Part shown: piece by piece, positions 35,813 through 48,373 of the stretch
How the letters are laid out: the number at the start of each line of letters is the position of its first letter
Position numbering within the stretch: the stretch's first letter is position 1
Program-made: the position numbers and the translations under genes
DNA from: Ailanthus altissimus
Taxonomy: Eukaryota > Streptophyta > Magnoliopsida > Sapindales > Simaroubaceae
DNA length: 64,000 nt
NCBI GenBank assembly: GCA_946807835.1
Contig: OX327705.1
Span: forward strand, 15,840,501-15,904,500
Reading direction: 5' to 3'
The notes under the pieces: model-generated
The model's database searches: none
What the model saw: only the letters and a program-made list of their open reading frames with translations
Told to the model about the DNA's origin: nothing

Positions 35813-38800
35813 TGTAGTAACCACTTATCCATAACCGGTAAGAATAAGTATTTATATATATATATATATAATATTCATATTTTATTTGTATATGGGTGAT
35901 ACTTGATTTATGTATTGTTATTAATACTGTTTGTATAGATTAAGGACCTACTATTAGTATTGGGTTTATTTGCAAGACTTTAGATTTATTTTAAGGACCA
36001 AATTATAATACTTTAAAAGTTTTAGGGGCTAATTCGTAAATATTAAAAATTAACCTCTTAGTATAAAAATACACATTTGTAATCCTAATTCACTCATTTT
36101 GATCGAGTTACCTTTTTTAGAGGGAGAAAAGAGAGAAAGAGAGAGGAGATAAAGAGAAGAGGAAGAAGAAAAAGAAGAAGAAATTTAGAATTTTAAGCTT
36201 TAAAAGGTATATCACAACCATTTCTTAGTTTCTTAGTGTTAATTAATTTAATTTCTTTAAGTTTTGATTTCTGAAAATATGAAAAATTGGGGATTTGATG
36301 TGAATTTTATAAGATATATTGAGAATTGATGATGATTATGTAGATAACTTGATGAATCATGATGAATTTGCAGAATTTCTACTTGATAGTCTCTTGATCC
36401 AAGAATTTTGTAAATTTTTGTTCTTCGATTCTGATTTTTTATTTTTTAGAATATGAAACTAGATATGTCTATAATCATTTCAGACTTTGAATTGATTGAA
36501 AATTCCAGAAATTGAATTTTTAATGAATTTACAAAACTGACCCTAAAATTTTAAAAATTTCCTGTGTTAACAGTATGCTAAAGTGATGAACAATTTTTGG
36601 TCTACTATATGATCTTTAAAAATTATGAAGTTTTGGATAAAGATTATTTACATGTCTACTATGATATATTCAAATTGTTATAATTTTTTAAAGTGTATCA
36701 CCCAATGTAGTATTTTGATCAATAGATTTTCAAAGCTATGGAATAAAATAGTTTTAAAATACTTTTAACAGGAATTTTGAAGTAAACAATTTATCATGGA
36801 TTGAGATATGTGTCAAGAGTAATTCTATTATAGTTTTATAATTTTTGAGTTAGTATATGATTTTATAAAATTAGGATATTGAATACTGTAGTAACCAGTA
36901 TCCACGACTGGTAAGAATAAATATTTATATATGTATAAATATATGTATTTTATTTGTATGTTGGTGATACTTGAATTATATATTGTTATTAGTAATATTT
37001 TTATAGGTTAAGGATATACGATTAGTATTGGGTTTATTTGTATGACTTTAGATTTATTTTAGGGACCAAATTGTTATACTTTGAAAGTTTTGGGGGCAAA
37101 TTTGTAAATACTAAAAATTAGCCTCTTAGTATAAAAATACACTTTTAAACCCTAATTTACCATTTTTAGGTCGAGCTACCCATTTTAAGAGAGAGAAGAG
37201 AGAAATAGAGGAGAGAGAAAGAGGAGAAGAAGAAGAAAAAGAAAAAGAAATTGGAATTTTGAATTTCAAGAGGTATATCATACGTATTTCTCAATTTATT
37301 GGTATTAATTAAGTTAATTCCTTTAAGTTTTGATTTCTGGAAATATGTATAATTAAGGATTTGATGTGTATTTCGTTTGATGTTGTGAGAATTGATGATG
37401 ATCTATAAGATAGCTTGATAAATTATGATGAATTGTGGAATTTCTGCTTGATAGTCTCTTGATCCAGGAATTTTATAAATTTTTGTAATTCGATTCTGGT
37501 TTTGAATTTTGAGTATATGAAATTAGACATGTTAAGGATCATCTGAGACTTTGAATCGATTGAAAACTCTGGAAATTGAATTTATAGTGAATTTACCAAA
37601 ATGACCCTGAAATTCTGGAAATTTCCTGTGTAAACAGTATAGTACAGTGAAAAATAATTTTTGTCCTACTGAATGATCTTCAAAAATTATGAATTTGTGG
37701 AATATGATAATTTTATATGTCTAATAGGATATAATCGGAATTGGGAATTTAGATCAATGTGGTTGAAGTGTTATGAATTTCTAAAGTGTATCAGCTCATT
37801 GTAATATTTGATTAACAGATTTTTAAAGTTATAGAATAAAATAGTTTTAAAATACTTTTGGCAGTGATTTGGAAGTGAAATATTTATCATGGACTGAGAT
37901 ATGTGTTAAGAGTAATTATGTGGTAGTTTTATAATTTTTGAGTTAGTATATGATTTTATAAAATTAGGAGATTGAATACTGTTCAGTAAGTATCTTGATC
38001 CTGTCAGGTTTGTAGTTTGGATTCGATGGTGTGTATGGAATGGATTGTGTAGGAAATTTGATATAATGTTCATATATAAGAAGGATATATGAGTCAAGAA
38101 TGGTATATTCTGATTATGGAGTAATTGGACATCATTTGATGTATTAGAAATTTTTGTTAAGTGTAAGTGGTCAGAATGACAGGTTTTGAGAAACCAAATA
38201 TTTAGACCAATTTGATGTGATAAATGCATTGTGTATAATTTTGTAAGCTATTTAAAGTATTTTGTGTGAATTGTGAGGCTTATGAAAGGATTAATCTCCA
38301 TTGATAGGTTAAGGAGATTTAAGCCTTGTAGCTGAAAGTGTTAAGAGGTAAGTATACTAGACTTTTTACTGAAATCACAATAAACATAGTAATTGTTTTG
38401 TATGATTTTACAAATGGGGTTAAGAATATGTTTATGTTATGTCAAAGTATATTTTGATATGAAATGTGAATATATGTTTCTGAATGTGAGCATTGACATT
38501 GAGCATGGACATACATGTATTTTTGTAAGTGAGCTTTCAAAATAAGATGTGTTTAATAAAGAAAGCTTTTGAAGTGTAATATGTCCATGAGAAATATTTT
38601 GTATTTTGAGGGTACTTGAACTCACTGTTAACTTAGTAGGCATTTTATGTGATTTGTGGAGCCTTTATGTGTGGCCTTTCCTTTGGGATTGGTATATGTT
38701 ATGTGTTCCGTATGTAGGGAGGATCCTATTGGTACCTAAAGGAAGAGTGAGTCATCACATTTGTGTGGTGGCGTATTGGTGCATGTGAGAGGACTCACCG

Positions 38801-41283
38801 ATGATCAGGGTGAGGGTTTGGCTTTTACCTTCGGGCATAAGCGTTATATATGTGTGATTTAAGGACCTCACTTGTACTATTCCTCTCATACGGTATGTCA
38901 CCTACGAGTGACATTTGGCTCATTATGTGATATGTGATATGTAAGTCCTACTAAGTAGTAGTCGAGTAATGGTATTCCTATTATGTGTTTTGAAAGAATG
39001 TGTAAGCGCTTACATGATATGTGATTTGATAAGATTATGATTTTGATTGATCACAGCATATCATACATATGCATTGTGTACATATATGTATTTGTATTTG
39101 ATATATGAAAAATTAGTATGCTTATTGAGTTTTATACTCATTATAGTTTATGGTGATTTCAGGTAAATAAGGTGCATGTGTGCTTAGCGGATTTGGCAAG
39201 GCTTCTGCTGTTCCTTGGGTTCCCTAAGTTGCTAGGTTACCGAGTGTTTCATTTGGGGACACGTGGGATATGATATTTGATTTGTCCCTATTGAATAAAT
39301 ACTTATGTATTATTTCATTGTGTGTGGATTGGATTTGGTTTAAGTTTTATAAAGTGTGGTTATTGGATGATTTTAAGTAAGAATTTGCAATGGATATATT
39401 CTGGGCTCCCGGTAACAAAGTTGCTACTGGTGACGTAGTAGAGTGTTAATCTCTGAGAAAACTCTGCGTATCTCCGGTTTAATAATTGTCCCAGTCATAA
39501 TTCAATTGCTATAATTCTGAAAGAAATTGAAATGAATGTTTAAATATTGTCAAGAGAAGTTTATATTTATATGTTAAGTTATGGTTGATTTTAGTGTTGA
39601 ACTTACTAGCAACTTGTTAAGGATTTCTGTGTTGAATGAAAGTTGAAAATTTTGTGTAATATTATTTATGAGTGCACATGCAGTGAATGAATGTAAGTGA
39701 TGTCGTGTGTCGGATCTTTTGGGTCTGGGGCGTGACAAATACTGTTCAGTAAATATCTTGATCTTGTCATGATAATAGTTTGAATTTGATGATGTTTATT
39801 AAATAGATTGTGCAGGAATTATGATATAATATTCATATATAAGAATGATATATGAGTCAAGAATGATATATTCTGATTTTGGAGTAATTGGACATCATTT
39901 AATGTATAAAGTTTTTTTGTTAAAAGTAAGTTGTGAGAATGACAAGTTTTGAGAAACCAAGTTATTAGACTAATTTGATGTGATAAGAGCAATATATGTA
40001 ATTTTGTAAGCTATTTTAAAGTGTTTTGTGTGAATGGTGAGACTTATGAAAGGATTAATCTCTATTGATAGGTTAAGGAGAATTAAGCATTATACTCAAA
40101 ATTGTTAAGAGGTAAGTATATTAGACTTTTACTGAAATCACAATAAGCATAGTAATTGTTTATGTATGATTTTGTAAATGTTCTTAGAAATATGTTTATG
40201 TTATACCAAAATATATTTTGGTATAAAATGTGAAAGATATATATTTATGAATGTGACCATTTACATTGAGCATGGGCATACATAACATATATGTGTTTAT
40301 GAAAGTGAGCGTTTTAAAATGAAATGTGTTTAACAAAGAAAGCTTTTGAAGTAGAATATGTCCATGAGAAACGTTTTGTATTTTGAGGAGGCTTGAACTC
40401 ATTATTTACTTAGTAGGCACCTTATGTGATTTATGGAGCCTTTATATGTGGCATTTCTATTACTATTCCACTTCTATGAGTTCCGTATGTAGAAAGGATC
40501 CTATTGGTACCTAAAGGAAGAGTGAGTCATCATATTCGTGTGGTGGCGTATTGGTGCATGTGAGAGGACTCACCGATGATCAAGGTGACGGTTTGGCTCT
40601 TACCTTCGGGCATGAGCGTTATATATGTGGAATTTAAACCTCACTTGTGCTATTCCTCTCATACGATATGTCACTGACGGGTGACATTTAGCTCCTTATG
40701 TGATATGAAATTCCTACTAAGTAGTAGTTGGATGATGGTATTCCTACTATATATTTTGAAAGAATGTATAAGCGCTTACTTGACATGTGATTTGATAAGA
40801 TTGTGATTTTGATTTATTTCGGCATATCATACACATGCATTGTGTATATATATGTATTTTCATCTTCATACATGAAAAACTAGTATGCTTACCGAGATTT
40901 ATACTTATTATAGTTTATGGTGATTTCAGGTAAATAAGGTACATGTGTGCTTAGCGGATTTGGTAAGGCTTCTGCTGTCCCTTGGGTTCTTTAAGTTGCT
41001 AGATTGCTAAGTGTTTCATTTGTGGATACATAGTTTGAGATATTTGTTTTATCCTTAGTGAATATATATTTATGTATTATTTTATTAAGTGTGGTTGTAT
41101 TTGATTTATATTCTACCAAGTATATTTATGGATTTATTTTGTGATGAACCTACTAGCAACTTACTGAGGATTCTTATGTAGAATACAAGTTTGAAATTTT
41201 ATACAATATTAATATTGAGTGTACATTATTGAATGAGTATAAGTTATGTCATGTGTCAGATCTTTTGGGTATGGGGCGTGACA
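35813..41283 (+). mobile_element. Solo LTR (outer), interrupted by a second copy of itself
   Basis: It begins TGTAGTAACC and ends GGGGCGTGACA, flanked by the duplication CTAAA at 35808-35812 and 41284-41288. Without the inner insertion (36887-39737 plus 5 bp) it is about 2615 bp. It has no gag-pol, so it is a solo LTR. It carries an AG-rich stretch (36118-36185) and a conserved TATTGGTACCTAAAGGAAGAGTGAG block (about 40502-40526, shown split in evidence only). Confidence 0.93.
36887..39737 (+). mobile_element. Solo LTR (inner), same family
   Basis: 2851 bp, TGTAGTAACC to GGGGCGTGACA, flanked by the duplication AATAC at 36882-36886 and 39738-39742. It is inserted in the same orientation within the outer copy. 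The corresponding intact site can be read in the inner copy itself near 37974-37980 (TTGAATACTGTTCAGTA). There is no coding content; several small minus-strand frames (for example 37906-38229, 38437-38643) are incidental. Confidence 0.93.
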
Positions 41284-41288
41284 CTAAA

Positions 41289-42260
41289 CGTGTTTCATTT
41301 TCTAAATTTAGAATGTGATGTAACCTTTTTAGCATGACTATCTGACCTATATTCAAAAAAGAGTATCTCTATTATTTTGGTTGTTCAATGATAATGGAGA
41401 TGTTGCTTGTCTGTTACTATATGGTGCTCCTTTATATCTGTATTCTCTTTATCCTAACTTTTTCGTGTAAAGCCAGTTTCCAAGTGGATCAAAAATTGAA
41501 ACAAAAAAGAATCAGAAATAAATTCAGATAAACGATATTTTGTTGGGCCTTAAAGTACTCGAGTAACAGTAAAAGTAATGATATTTATTGAAAGTAATAG
41601 CGAAGTAATAATAAAAGATATGTGTTTCTTAAAATAATGGGATTAGATTTTTACTGTTGCTTTCTAGTGTTACAGGTCATTTACTTGTCTCTAACTCCTT
41701 CAAGGTTATCTTTTCATCTTCTCTTCAACACAACCATTTGGTAAATTCTTGTTTTTGTCCCTTTTTGTATGTTTGTTAATAAATATGAGTTGACTTTGTA
41801 TAATTTAATTGTATAATTCTTATATATGAATGCTTTCTAAATATGATGTGAGTTGATGTTCTACAATCAGACACAATTAGAATTCTTATTTATGAATGCT
41901 TTCTAGATATGCCTTCTAGATTAGGAAAGTTTCATTTTTATGTTATTCCCCACAAAACCCCAAGAGAAAAGGTTAAAAATATAAAATAGGCTTATGATTC
42001 AAATTAAATAGAGACCTATATTGAAATTGGGCCACTATAGTAGTTATTTAATCCTTGGTCAATTAATTTGAGTTGGAATCTTTTGAACTAGTACATCTAA
42101 AGAAAAGGAAAATTGCATGAAAGTTTTGACATGCCAAATTAATAATTAGGCCCAAAAGTTATTAACATAACCTAAATATTTTTTAATTAAGCCTAAATGA
42201 ATACTTAGACCAAAAACAATCTTAACTTATTCCAAAATATAACACTGTCTAAAGAAATAA
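41289..42260 (+). other. CACTA internal non-coding DNA
   Basis: AT-rich, no protein-like frame; lies between the nested LTRs and the TNPD-like remnant. Confidence 0.4.
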
Positions 42261-42264
42261 AAAT

Positions 42265-42925
42265 TATAGCCAATGGTTCTAACCAGTTTGCTCGAAGATT
42301 CAAAGGTTACACTATGAATGGCTTTCGATTTCGAACAAAATACAACGATAGAAGTAGAACCACTCAAAACTTTGGTGTTGTGTTAAAAGTTAATATCATG
42401 AGCTATGCTAATACAAGGGACAGAAATCCTTGCTCAGGCAATGTATCATTTTATGGGGTGTTAACAGATATACTTGAAATACGTTATACTAATGACATGA
42501 AGTTTGTTCTTTTCAAGGGTGATTAGGTAGATAATGAAATTGGAAGGATGCATGATGAGTTTAAATTCACTTTGGTGAATTTCAATCATTTATTATACAA
42601 AAATAATTAAATAGGTGATGAACCTTTTATTTTAGTAAGGCAAGCAGAGCAAGTTTGTTATGTGAAAGACCCTTTAAATGTAGATTGACATGTTGCTCTT
42701 AAAATGATAGTTAGAGATTTATTTGACATGTACACAAAAGATTCTTCTTATAGGCCATCAATAGTACCTCAGGTTGAACTATATGCTGAACAACAATTAG
42801 ATGAAAGCTTGCATGTGCGAGATGAGGATATTGGTTGGGTTAGGCAAGGAATTGATGGGACAATAGTAGATGCAAATGTTATTGATGATAATGATGAAAA
42901 TGATGTTGTGAAAAATGTTGAATGA
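42265..42925 (+). pseudogene. CACTA TNPD-like protein, C-terminal (DUF4216) remnant
   Basis: A single reading frame (frame 2) carries ANGSNQFARRFKGYTMNGFR, RTTQNFGVVL, NVSFYGVLTDILEIRY, KFVLFKGD, then EPFILVRQAEQVCYVKDPL and MIVRDLFDM. This is the DUF4216 region that follows the transposase domain in plant CACTA proteins, including the closing RDLFDM block. In-frame stops lie at 42524-42526, about 42608 and about 42687, so it is dead. The acidic tail to 42925 (DDNDENDVV) is also typical. The upstream transposase domain is lost. Confidence 0.85.
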
Positions 42926-43148
42926 TCGTTTTTTTTATAGATTTGTTTTGAATAAGTTGTAATAGATTACATTTGAGGGGTAAGACTCAGTCTAAGTGTC
43001 ATTATATGTTTTTTGTTAATGAATATTTTTCTTATATATATTGGTAAATACATTCTTCTTTTTTATTAATAAGCAACTTCATTGATATATATTAATTTTT
43101 TATAAATGTTTTCTAAAAATACATTATGATATCTAATTGCAGTTAGTT

Positions 43149-44240
43149 ATGACACCAAAAAAAGGAAAAGGTCTATCTATGGATGTCTTACTTCGGCAGC
43201 AGACGAAGTCACAAAAACAAGCATCTATATCTTCTTGTTCTTTTGCACAAGATGACGAATAAGGTATAATAATTAATTTTAATTTCTATTATTTGAAAAA
43301 TCACATTAATATGAATTTTTTTTTTAGGATCAAGTGTCAACACATTGTGGCCCGGCTCTAGGTGTTAATGATTAGAGCACAGAAAATATTATGCATCTAA
43401 AGTTCAATTTAGCGTGGCAGGTAATTGGTCATATTGTAAGTTATAATTAGTGTGAAATAATATTTTGCACGATTGTGTCATATTGTAGACCATTGTTGAG
43501 AAGAATAAAAACAATCGTATGCAAGTGTCTTCACTTTTAAAAAAAAGTTGAACTTCATTTGCTAATAAGAGAGAACAAGTTAGTTATATTTTTATAAGTT
43601 TAATGATTGTTTGGGTGAGGAGTTTTGTTAAATTGATCATTGCTTGAACTTGGGTTTATTGGTTTTTTTTGAATTGGTTTGTTAATGAATGAAGGGTTTA
43701 ATAATGTTGATATTTATTATTGTATTGAATGTAATGTTAATTGTTGTGTGTATATATATATTTACGATATTTTAAATGAAGAAAAAAGGAAAGAATACAG
43801 ATTGTATGAGTGTATTTATTGAGACTCGATCAAAATTTGATAGTAGTATAGCTGATTCAGATAATGCAAAAATAATTGTAAGTGATATAAATTTATAATA
43901 GTTATATATTTGAGAAATTGTTAAACTTCTGAGTTCTAATTAAGTTTCAATATTTTTAGGGTCAATTAAATGAATGTTTGTCTCAGTTGCCTAATGATGA
44001 ACAAACAAAAGCTGCGAGAGACTAAACATTTATTGATGTGGTGGGACGCGATAGTCATGGATATGCTAAAATTTATGGGCATAGTCCATCACCATCAAAT
44101 ATTGCACAACAAAGTTCGAGTCAAAACTATGAACAGGTAAAAACAGAGTTAGATTGTTTAAAATCTAATTATAGTGATCTTCAAAGTAAATATACAATTC
44201 TACAAAATTAATGTGATGAGATGCGTACAATAATGTAATG
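43149..44240 (+). pseudogene. CACTA TNPA-like (Transposase_24) gene remnant
   Basis: It starts at ATG 43149 (MTPKKGKGLSMDVLLRQQT). It has an exon-intron look: GT/AG boundaries are visible around 43263/43329 and, more clearly, at 43877 (ATT|GTAAGT) and 43959 (TTTTTAG|GG). The last exon gives QLNECLSQLPNDEQTKAARD, a stop, then FIDVVGRDSHGYAKIYGHSP and a heptad-like end (QVKTELDCLKSNYSDLQSKY). The E/D-R-x-x-x-AR-D...FI-x-V-x-G-x-x-x-x-G-x-x-x-G-x-G pattern with a coiled-coil tail is that of Transposase_24 proteins of plant CACTA elements, which bind subterminal repeats. Stops make it non-functional. Confidence 0.75.
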
Positions 44241-44749
44241 ATTTTTTGATAATCATGAATTTCAACTATCTACTAATGATCATGTATGAATGTTTAATTT
44301 AATATTATTTTTTAATTTAATATGAATTTTTACTTGTAAAATCACCTTTAAAATATGAATATTTTATTTATAGGTTTAAGATGCTTCCAATGCACACTAT
44401 TAGCATACAAAAACTAGATAGAATTTAAAAAAATTTAAAATTGTTATGAATATATTTTGGAAGTTATTAATACATTTTGGATGGACATAAATATATTTTG
44501 GATATTGTTAATACATTTTGTATGATATTAATAAATTGTGCATGTTATTAATATATTTTGGATGTTCTTAATATGTTATGGATGTTATTTTAATATATTT
44601 GTTTAAAAATTTAAAAAAATGATAGACCCTTTTGTTATTATAATATATATTTGTTTAAAAATTAAAATTTTGTTTGTTTAAAAATTATAAATATAAAATT
44701 AAAACAATATGATAGACCTTTTTGTTATTGTAATATATTTGTTCCAAAA

Positions 44750-44959
44750 TTTAAAATTAAAAAAAATAAAAAATATTTTAAACCCTTTTGCGACAACCAA
44801 TTAGTCATTGTAAAAGGGTCATGTGTCGCATACGTTTTGTGATGGCTATTAGCCGTCGTAAAATTTTATGATGGTCGAGTATGCGACGGCTCTTTGCCGT
44901 CATAAAAGCCTTTTAGGATGGCTGTTTAGTCATTGCAAAAGGCCCTTTTTACTGTAGTG
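44750..44959 (-). repeat. CACTA right subterminal repeats and terminus
   Basis: Repeated GCCGTCG/CGACGGC and GATGGCT motifs at 44780-44940 precede the terminal CACTACAGTAAAAAGG (reverse complement of 44944-44959). These are the likely binding sites for the TNPA-like protein. Confidence 0.85.
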
Positions 44960-45343
44960 GGTGTTAGTCAATTTAAATCTAATAGATTTGATCAATAATT
45001 TATTTGATTCATCATTAAATAGATTTTTGATTTTCAATTCAACACAATCCATCGAAATATAAAATTTAATCCAAATTAGTCTACTAAAAATAATTACAAA
45101 TTCAATTCAATCTAATATAATCCAAAACTACAATTAAAAAAATGATCCTATTTAAAAGTATTAAATGGATTGAATCTTTTGATCCTAAAACGAGTTTAGT
45201 TATTATGCTATGATTTGCCTCCCCTAATTCATATTGTGTGTTGTGTTGTACTTTAAGTGTAAAACTTAACAACCTATCAAGAATACATGGTAGATACAAA
45301 GAAGTTATAATAATAAAAAGTAGCTAAAAAATTTAACAATAGT
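44960..45343. other. AT-rich DNA between CACTA and solo LTR
   Basis: No gene. AT-rich, with ATTCAATTCAATC-type motifs. Confidence 0.4.
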
Positions 45344-45348
45344 AATAT

Positions 45349-46463
45349 TGATCCTAAAATTTGGTTAATATAAAATCAATGAGTTAAATTTGTTGGTTGT
45401 TGGGAATGATGAATTGAGATTAACAAAATAAAGATAAAGAGGCAAAAAGATGCCAAATTTATAATTGTTCACCTTTATTCGAGCTTACATCCACTTAACT
45501 GAGCTTGATGGGCTCACTTATATGAAATTATTAAATAACGATTTTATAGTTGAGATGTATAGAATTAGAGCCTTTATAAGATCAAAGAAATAACATCCAC
45601 CCCCCTAAATAAAACTAAAAGACATGTCGCCTCTCTCTCTCTAACTTATAGAGAAAGTTGATAGTAAAAAATTGATTTATGATAAATACCTCTCCTTTAT
45701 GATTTTACCCCTTATTTATAGGATAGTAAGAGTATGAAGGTTATAAAATCTTAGTAAAATTAGGATATAACAATATTTCCCCAATTAGGATTCTGTTATT
45801 GGAGTCTTGCCAAAATAAAGACAATAGCTTCTTATCTATTTATGAATTTCTTTTAGAATCCATCTGAAATAAAGGTAGCCCTCTTTTTATCCATTTAGGA
45901 CTCTTTTTTGAGCTTTTTAATCTATTAGGTCATAGGCAAAATCTTGTTGGTAATATGGTTCCCTCAATTTTCAATATTAATTTGTTGATACTAGAAACGT
46001 TATAGTAGTTTAGGCTAGGAGATTTACCTTGGAGTACTCGAATAATATGATTAGATCAAGCTCGATTAATTTATTTTGTGTTTAGGTTGGCTTGTATCTC
46101 AAATCTTTGAAAAGTTCTAATGGTGGTAAACTTAAGTAAGCATTTACAAGGAGCTATGACTCCTCAGCTTTTCAAGTAGTTTAACCAAAAAAGTCTTTAG
46201 TGTCCATATGATTGGCCTCGATGAGGGCTTATGGCCTTAATGAGAACTTATATAGCCTCGATAAAGGCTTTCGTAGCCTCAATGAGGGCTTATGGTGACC
46301 TCAACGAGAACGTACGTGACCTTGATAAAGGCTTATATAGCCACAATAAGAGCATGCATGGCCTCGATGAGGGTTTACATGGCCTTGGTGAGGGGTTATA
46401 TGACCTTGGTAAAGATTTATATAACCTTGGTGAGAGCTTATGTTACCTCATGTAGAGATCTCA
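45349..46463 (-). mobile_element. Probable solo LTR, minus orientation, of the 29.6-kb family
   Basis: On the plus strand it runs TGATCC...ATCTCA, flanked by AATAT at 45344-45348 and 46464-46468. Read on the minus strand it has a tandem-repeat U3, a TATA box (CTATAAATAAG, 45712-45722), an AATAAAG signal and the U5 end AACAAATTTAACTCATTGAT, which matches the LTR end at 29790-29833. No internal genes follow. A related GGCTTAYGCAGCCTTGG motif outside the right limit (46780-46800) leaves open that the LTR is longer; the TSD in AT-rich DNA is only moderate evidence. Confidence 0.6.
46205..46455 (-). repeat. Minisatellite of about 27 bp in the U3 of the solo LTR
   Basis: About nine copies of a unit like GGCCTCGATGAGGGCTTATAT occur. 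Because the period is often a multiple of three, all frames stay open and mimic proteins (46231-46455, 46292-46474). Repeats in U3 often act as enhancer-like sites in plant retrotransposons; that role is inference here. Confidence 0.85.
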
Positions 46464-46468
46464 AATAT

Positions 46469-47277
46469 TCTTGATGCTCTTATATTAAGGCAACATTGGT
46501 CGTTTATCGGGATTCACTTCTTATGTGTAAAATAGTTGGACATGAGCTGTTCCATAAGCGTAAATCGAGGATCATATGTTGAAAAAGCTCAAGCATCATA
46601 AGCATAAGCTAAAAAGAAAATTTAAATGTCAAATATCATAAAAATAAGCGGAAGGAAAGAAGTCAAAAAATAATAATAAAAAGCCAAGCATACAAGCTGA
46701 GAAAAAATAGTAATAAAAATAATAATACGAGAAAATAAAAATTAAAATCAAGGAGTTTCCATGATCGCCTTGGCAAAAAGGGCTTACGCAGCCTTGGGGA
46801 TGAGGTCTTATATGGCCTCGATTTTTGGATTTGGCCTCATTGGCCCCTTGGTTCTAGGCTGCAAGTCTTTAAATTTGTAAAAAGTCAATGTTCTATTATG
46901 GCCTATTTGCAAAATATTGTATATATACTGGCCAAAACAAAACTAGAAAGAGGTTGAACGAGAAAATTTATATGAAAAATCCTAATAAATCTCATTCTCT
47001 CTTGCACTTATGAATAAAAAAAAGACTCGGACTTGGATTCGGATCTAGAAAAATTCAAAAATTTAAAAATGTTCAAATTTGAAAAAAAAAAATGGAAAAT
47101 CCAGGTTTTTTTTTTATCCTAATCCAGGTCAGGTCTGGGTTTTTCTGGATTAAAAAAAATTCATCTAAAGAGTAAAGCTCAAAATCCCTGAATAAAAAAA
47201 ATTAAGAGGCAAGGCAACTTCGTTGAAACTCGAAATGCTTTTAGATCAAAGTTCACTTCTATCTCTTTCCATTTCAG

Positions 47278-47320
<43 letters not shown>

Positions 47321-48300
47321 CTTTCTCTCTCACACACACTAATTCACTCTCATTATACATCAAGCATAAGGCAAACTCTCAGTCTCTTGCTTGATATATT
47401 CTTCAACTCACCAAGCCACCGCAAGGCAAGCTCTCAGTCTCTTCTTGAACTTACCAGTAGTTCACAAAGACGATATGGTGTTGTGCATTATCATTATAAG
47501 CATTTCCTTTCCATTAATATTTTTTCACTGAAAAGATTTTGTGTGTTATATTCTTGCCATTGGCCTTTTGTTTTCAATTTCGTAAATCAATGATCTATTA
47601 CTAAGCTTTTTCTTTACGTGTAGAAGGGAAATTCTTTTTCTTTTTTTAAGCCAACAAAAATTAAAGAGATTAGTAAGACTAAGTGTCAAATAGACAATCA
47701 TGTTATGATAGAGATTGTGTTTTATTGGGGTTTGTTCCCCGGAGTCCACAGTAGTAAATCTTGGACCCTCCATTCATATAATCTAATTAGAGGATATTAT
47801 TAATTCAATTGATCTTTTTATTAAAGAATATGTAAGTAAGCTTATAACCTTGTCCATGTTGATTGTTATTTATGGTTGTCTTGATGGCAAATTGAAACCT
47901 AAAAGTGTAAACTATGGCCTAATGTGTTTTTTTAAAAGAGATTAATTGAAAAAACATTCTAGGTTAAATTTTAGGTTTCGAGTTACTTAGATCTAGCCCA
48001 AACTTCAACTAGAATTTGGCCCATACATAAAAACATCCAAGTGCAGTCTAAGTTTTGGGATAGTTGAAAAATTGCACCTAAACAGTTGACGACCTCGTTT
48101 TGGACTTTTCTGGCGATGGTAGGTGGCAACAGTTTTGCTTAGGCTTAAATTGATAGACACTTCTTAGTTGATTGGCAAGTTTATTAGTATGAATGGCAAC
48201 CAACGCAGCAGCAGTGATTGGCGACAGCAGTGGACTACAGTGATTGATTACGGCTTCCACATTTGTATTTATTTTCTATCTTTTATTTCCAAAAAGTTAT
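46469..48300. other. Unassigned region with a CT/TA/CA microsatellite
   Basis: No convincing gene. A compound microsatellite, (CT)n(TA)n then CACACAC, lies at 47276-47339 in CT-rich, leader-like DNA (47240-47450). A TATATATA box-like site lies at 46920-46926. Small frames (47387-47593, 48078-48260) match nothing I know. Confidence 0.45.
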
Positions 48301-48302
48301 GT

Positions 48303-48366
48303 TAGTTCGGGTGATAGAGCACATCTTTTGGCATAAAAGGGTCCCAGGTTCGATCTTTAGCAGTAA
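48303..48366 (+). repeat. tRNA-derived (SINE-like) module 1
   Basis: It contains an A-box-like TAGTTCGGGTGATAGAGC and a B-box-like GGTTCGATCTT about 33 bp apart, the spacing of an RNA polymerase III promoter in a tRNA. It does not fold as a complete tRNA and has no clear anticodon arm, so it is more likely a SINE head or tRNA pseudogene. It lies just outside the Athila target site. Confidence 0.5.
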
Positions 48367-48373
48367 TGCTTCT

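Larger units (their letters stand above)
33071..44959 (+). mobile_element. CACTA (En/Spm-type) transposon, decayed
   Basis: The right end reads ...CCTTTTTACTGTAGTG at 44944-44959, the reverse complement of a CACTACAGTAAAAAGG terminus. Subterminal DNA on both sides carries the motif GTGATGGCTATT(TAA)GCCGTCG (33118-33138; 44836-44857), with several related GCCGTC/GACGGC copies at the right. The left end near 33071 is decayed (AACTATAATAGGTAAGG). Inside are a TNPD-like C-terminal remnant and a TNPA-like gene remnant, in the usual order. A nested pair of solo LTRs (35813-41283) accounts for about half its length. No 3-bp TSD could be confirmed. Confidence 0.8.

Noticed and set aside
37906..38643. 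Minus-strand frames of 107 and 68 codons
   Set aside because: Inside the inner solo LTR; the outer copy does not preserve them as such.
44990..45240. MITE ending in TGCCTCCCCTAA, similar to 61170-61370
   Set aside because: AT-rich similarity only; no paired termini or TSD.
46231..46474. Two overlapping repetitive frames
   Set aside because: Products of the 27-bp minisatellite being open in several frames.
48303..48366. A functional tRNA gene
   Set aside because: Only A- and B-box-like stretches are present; acceptor and anticodon stems do not pair convincingly.
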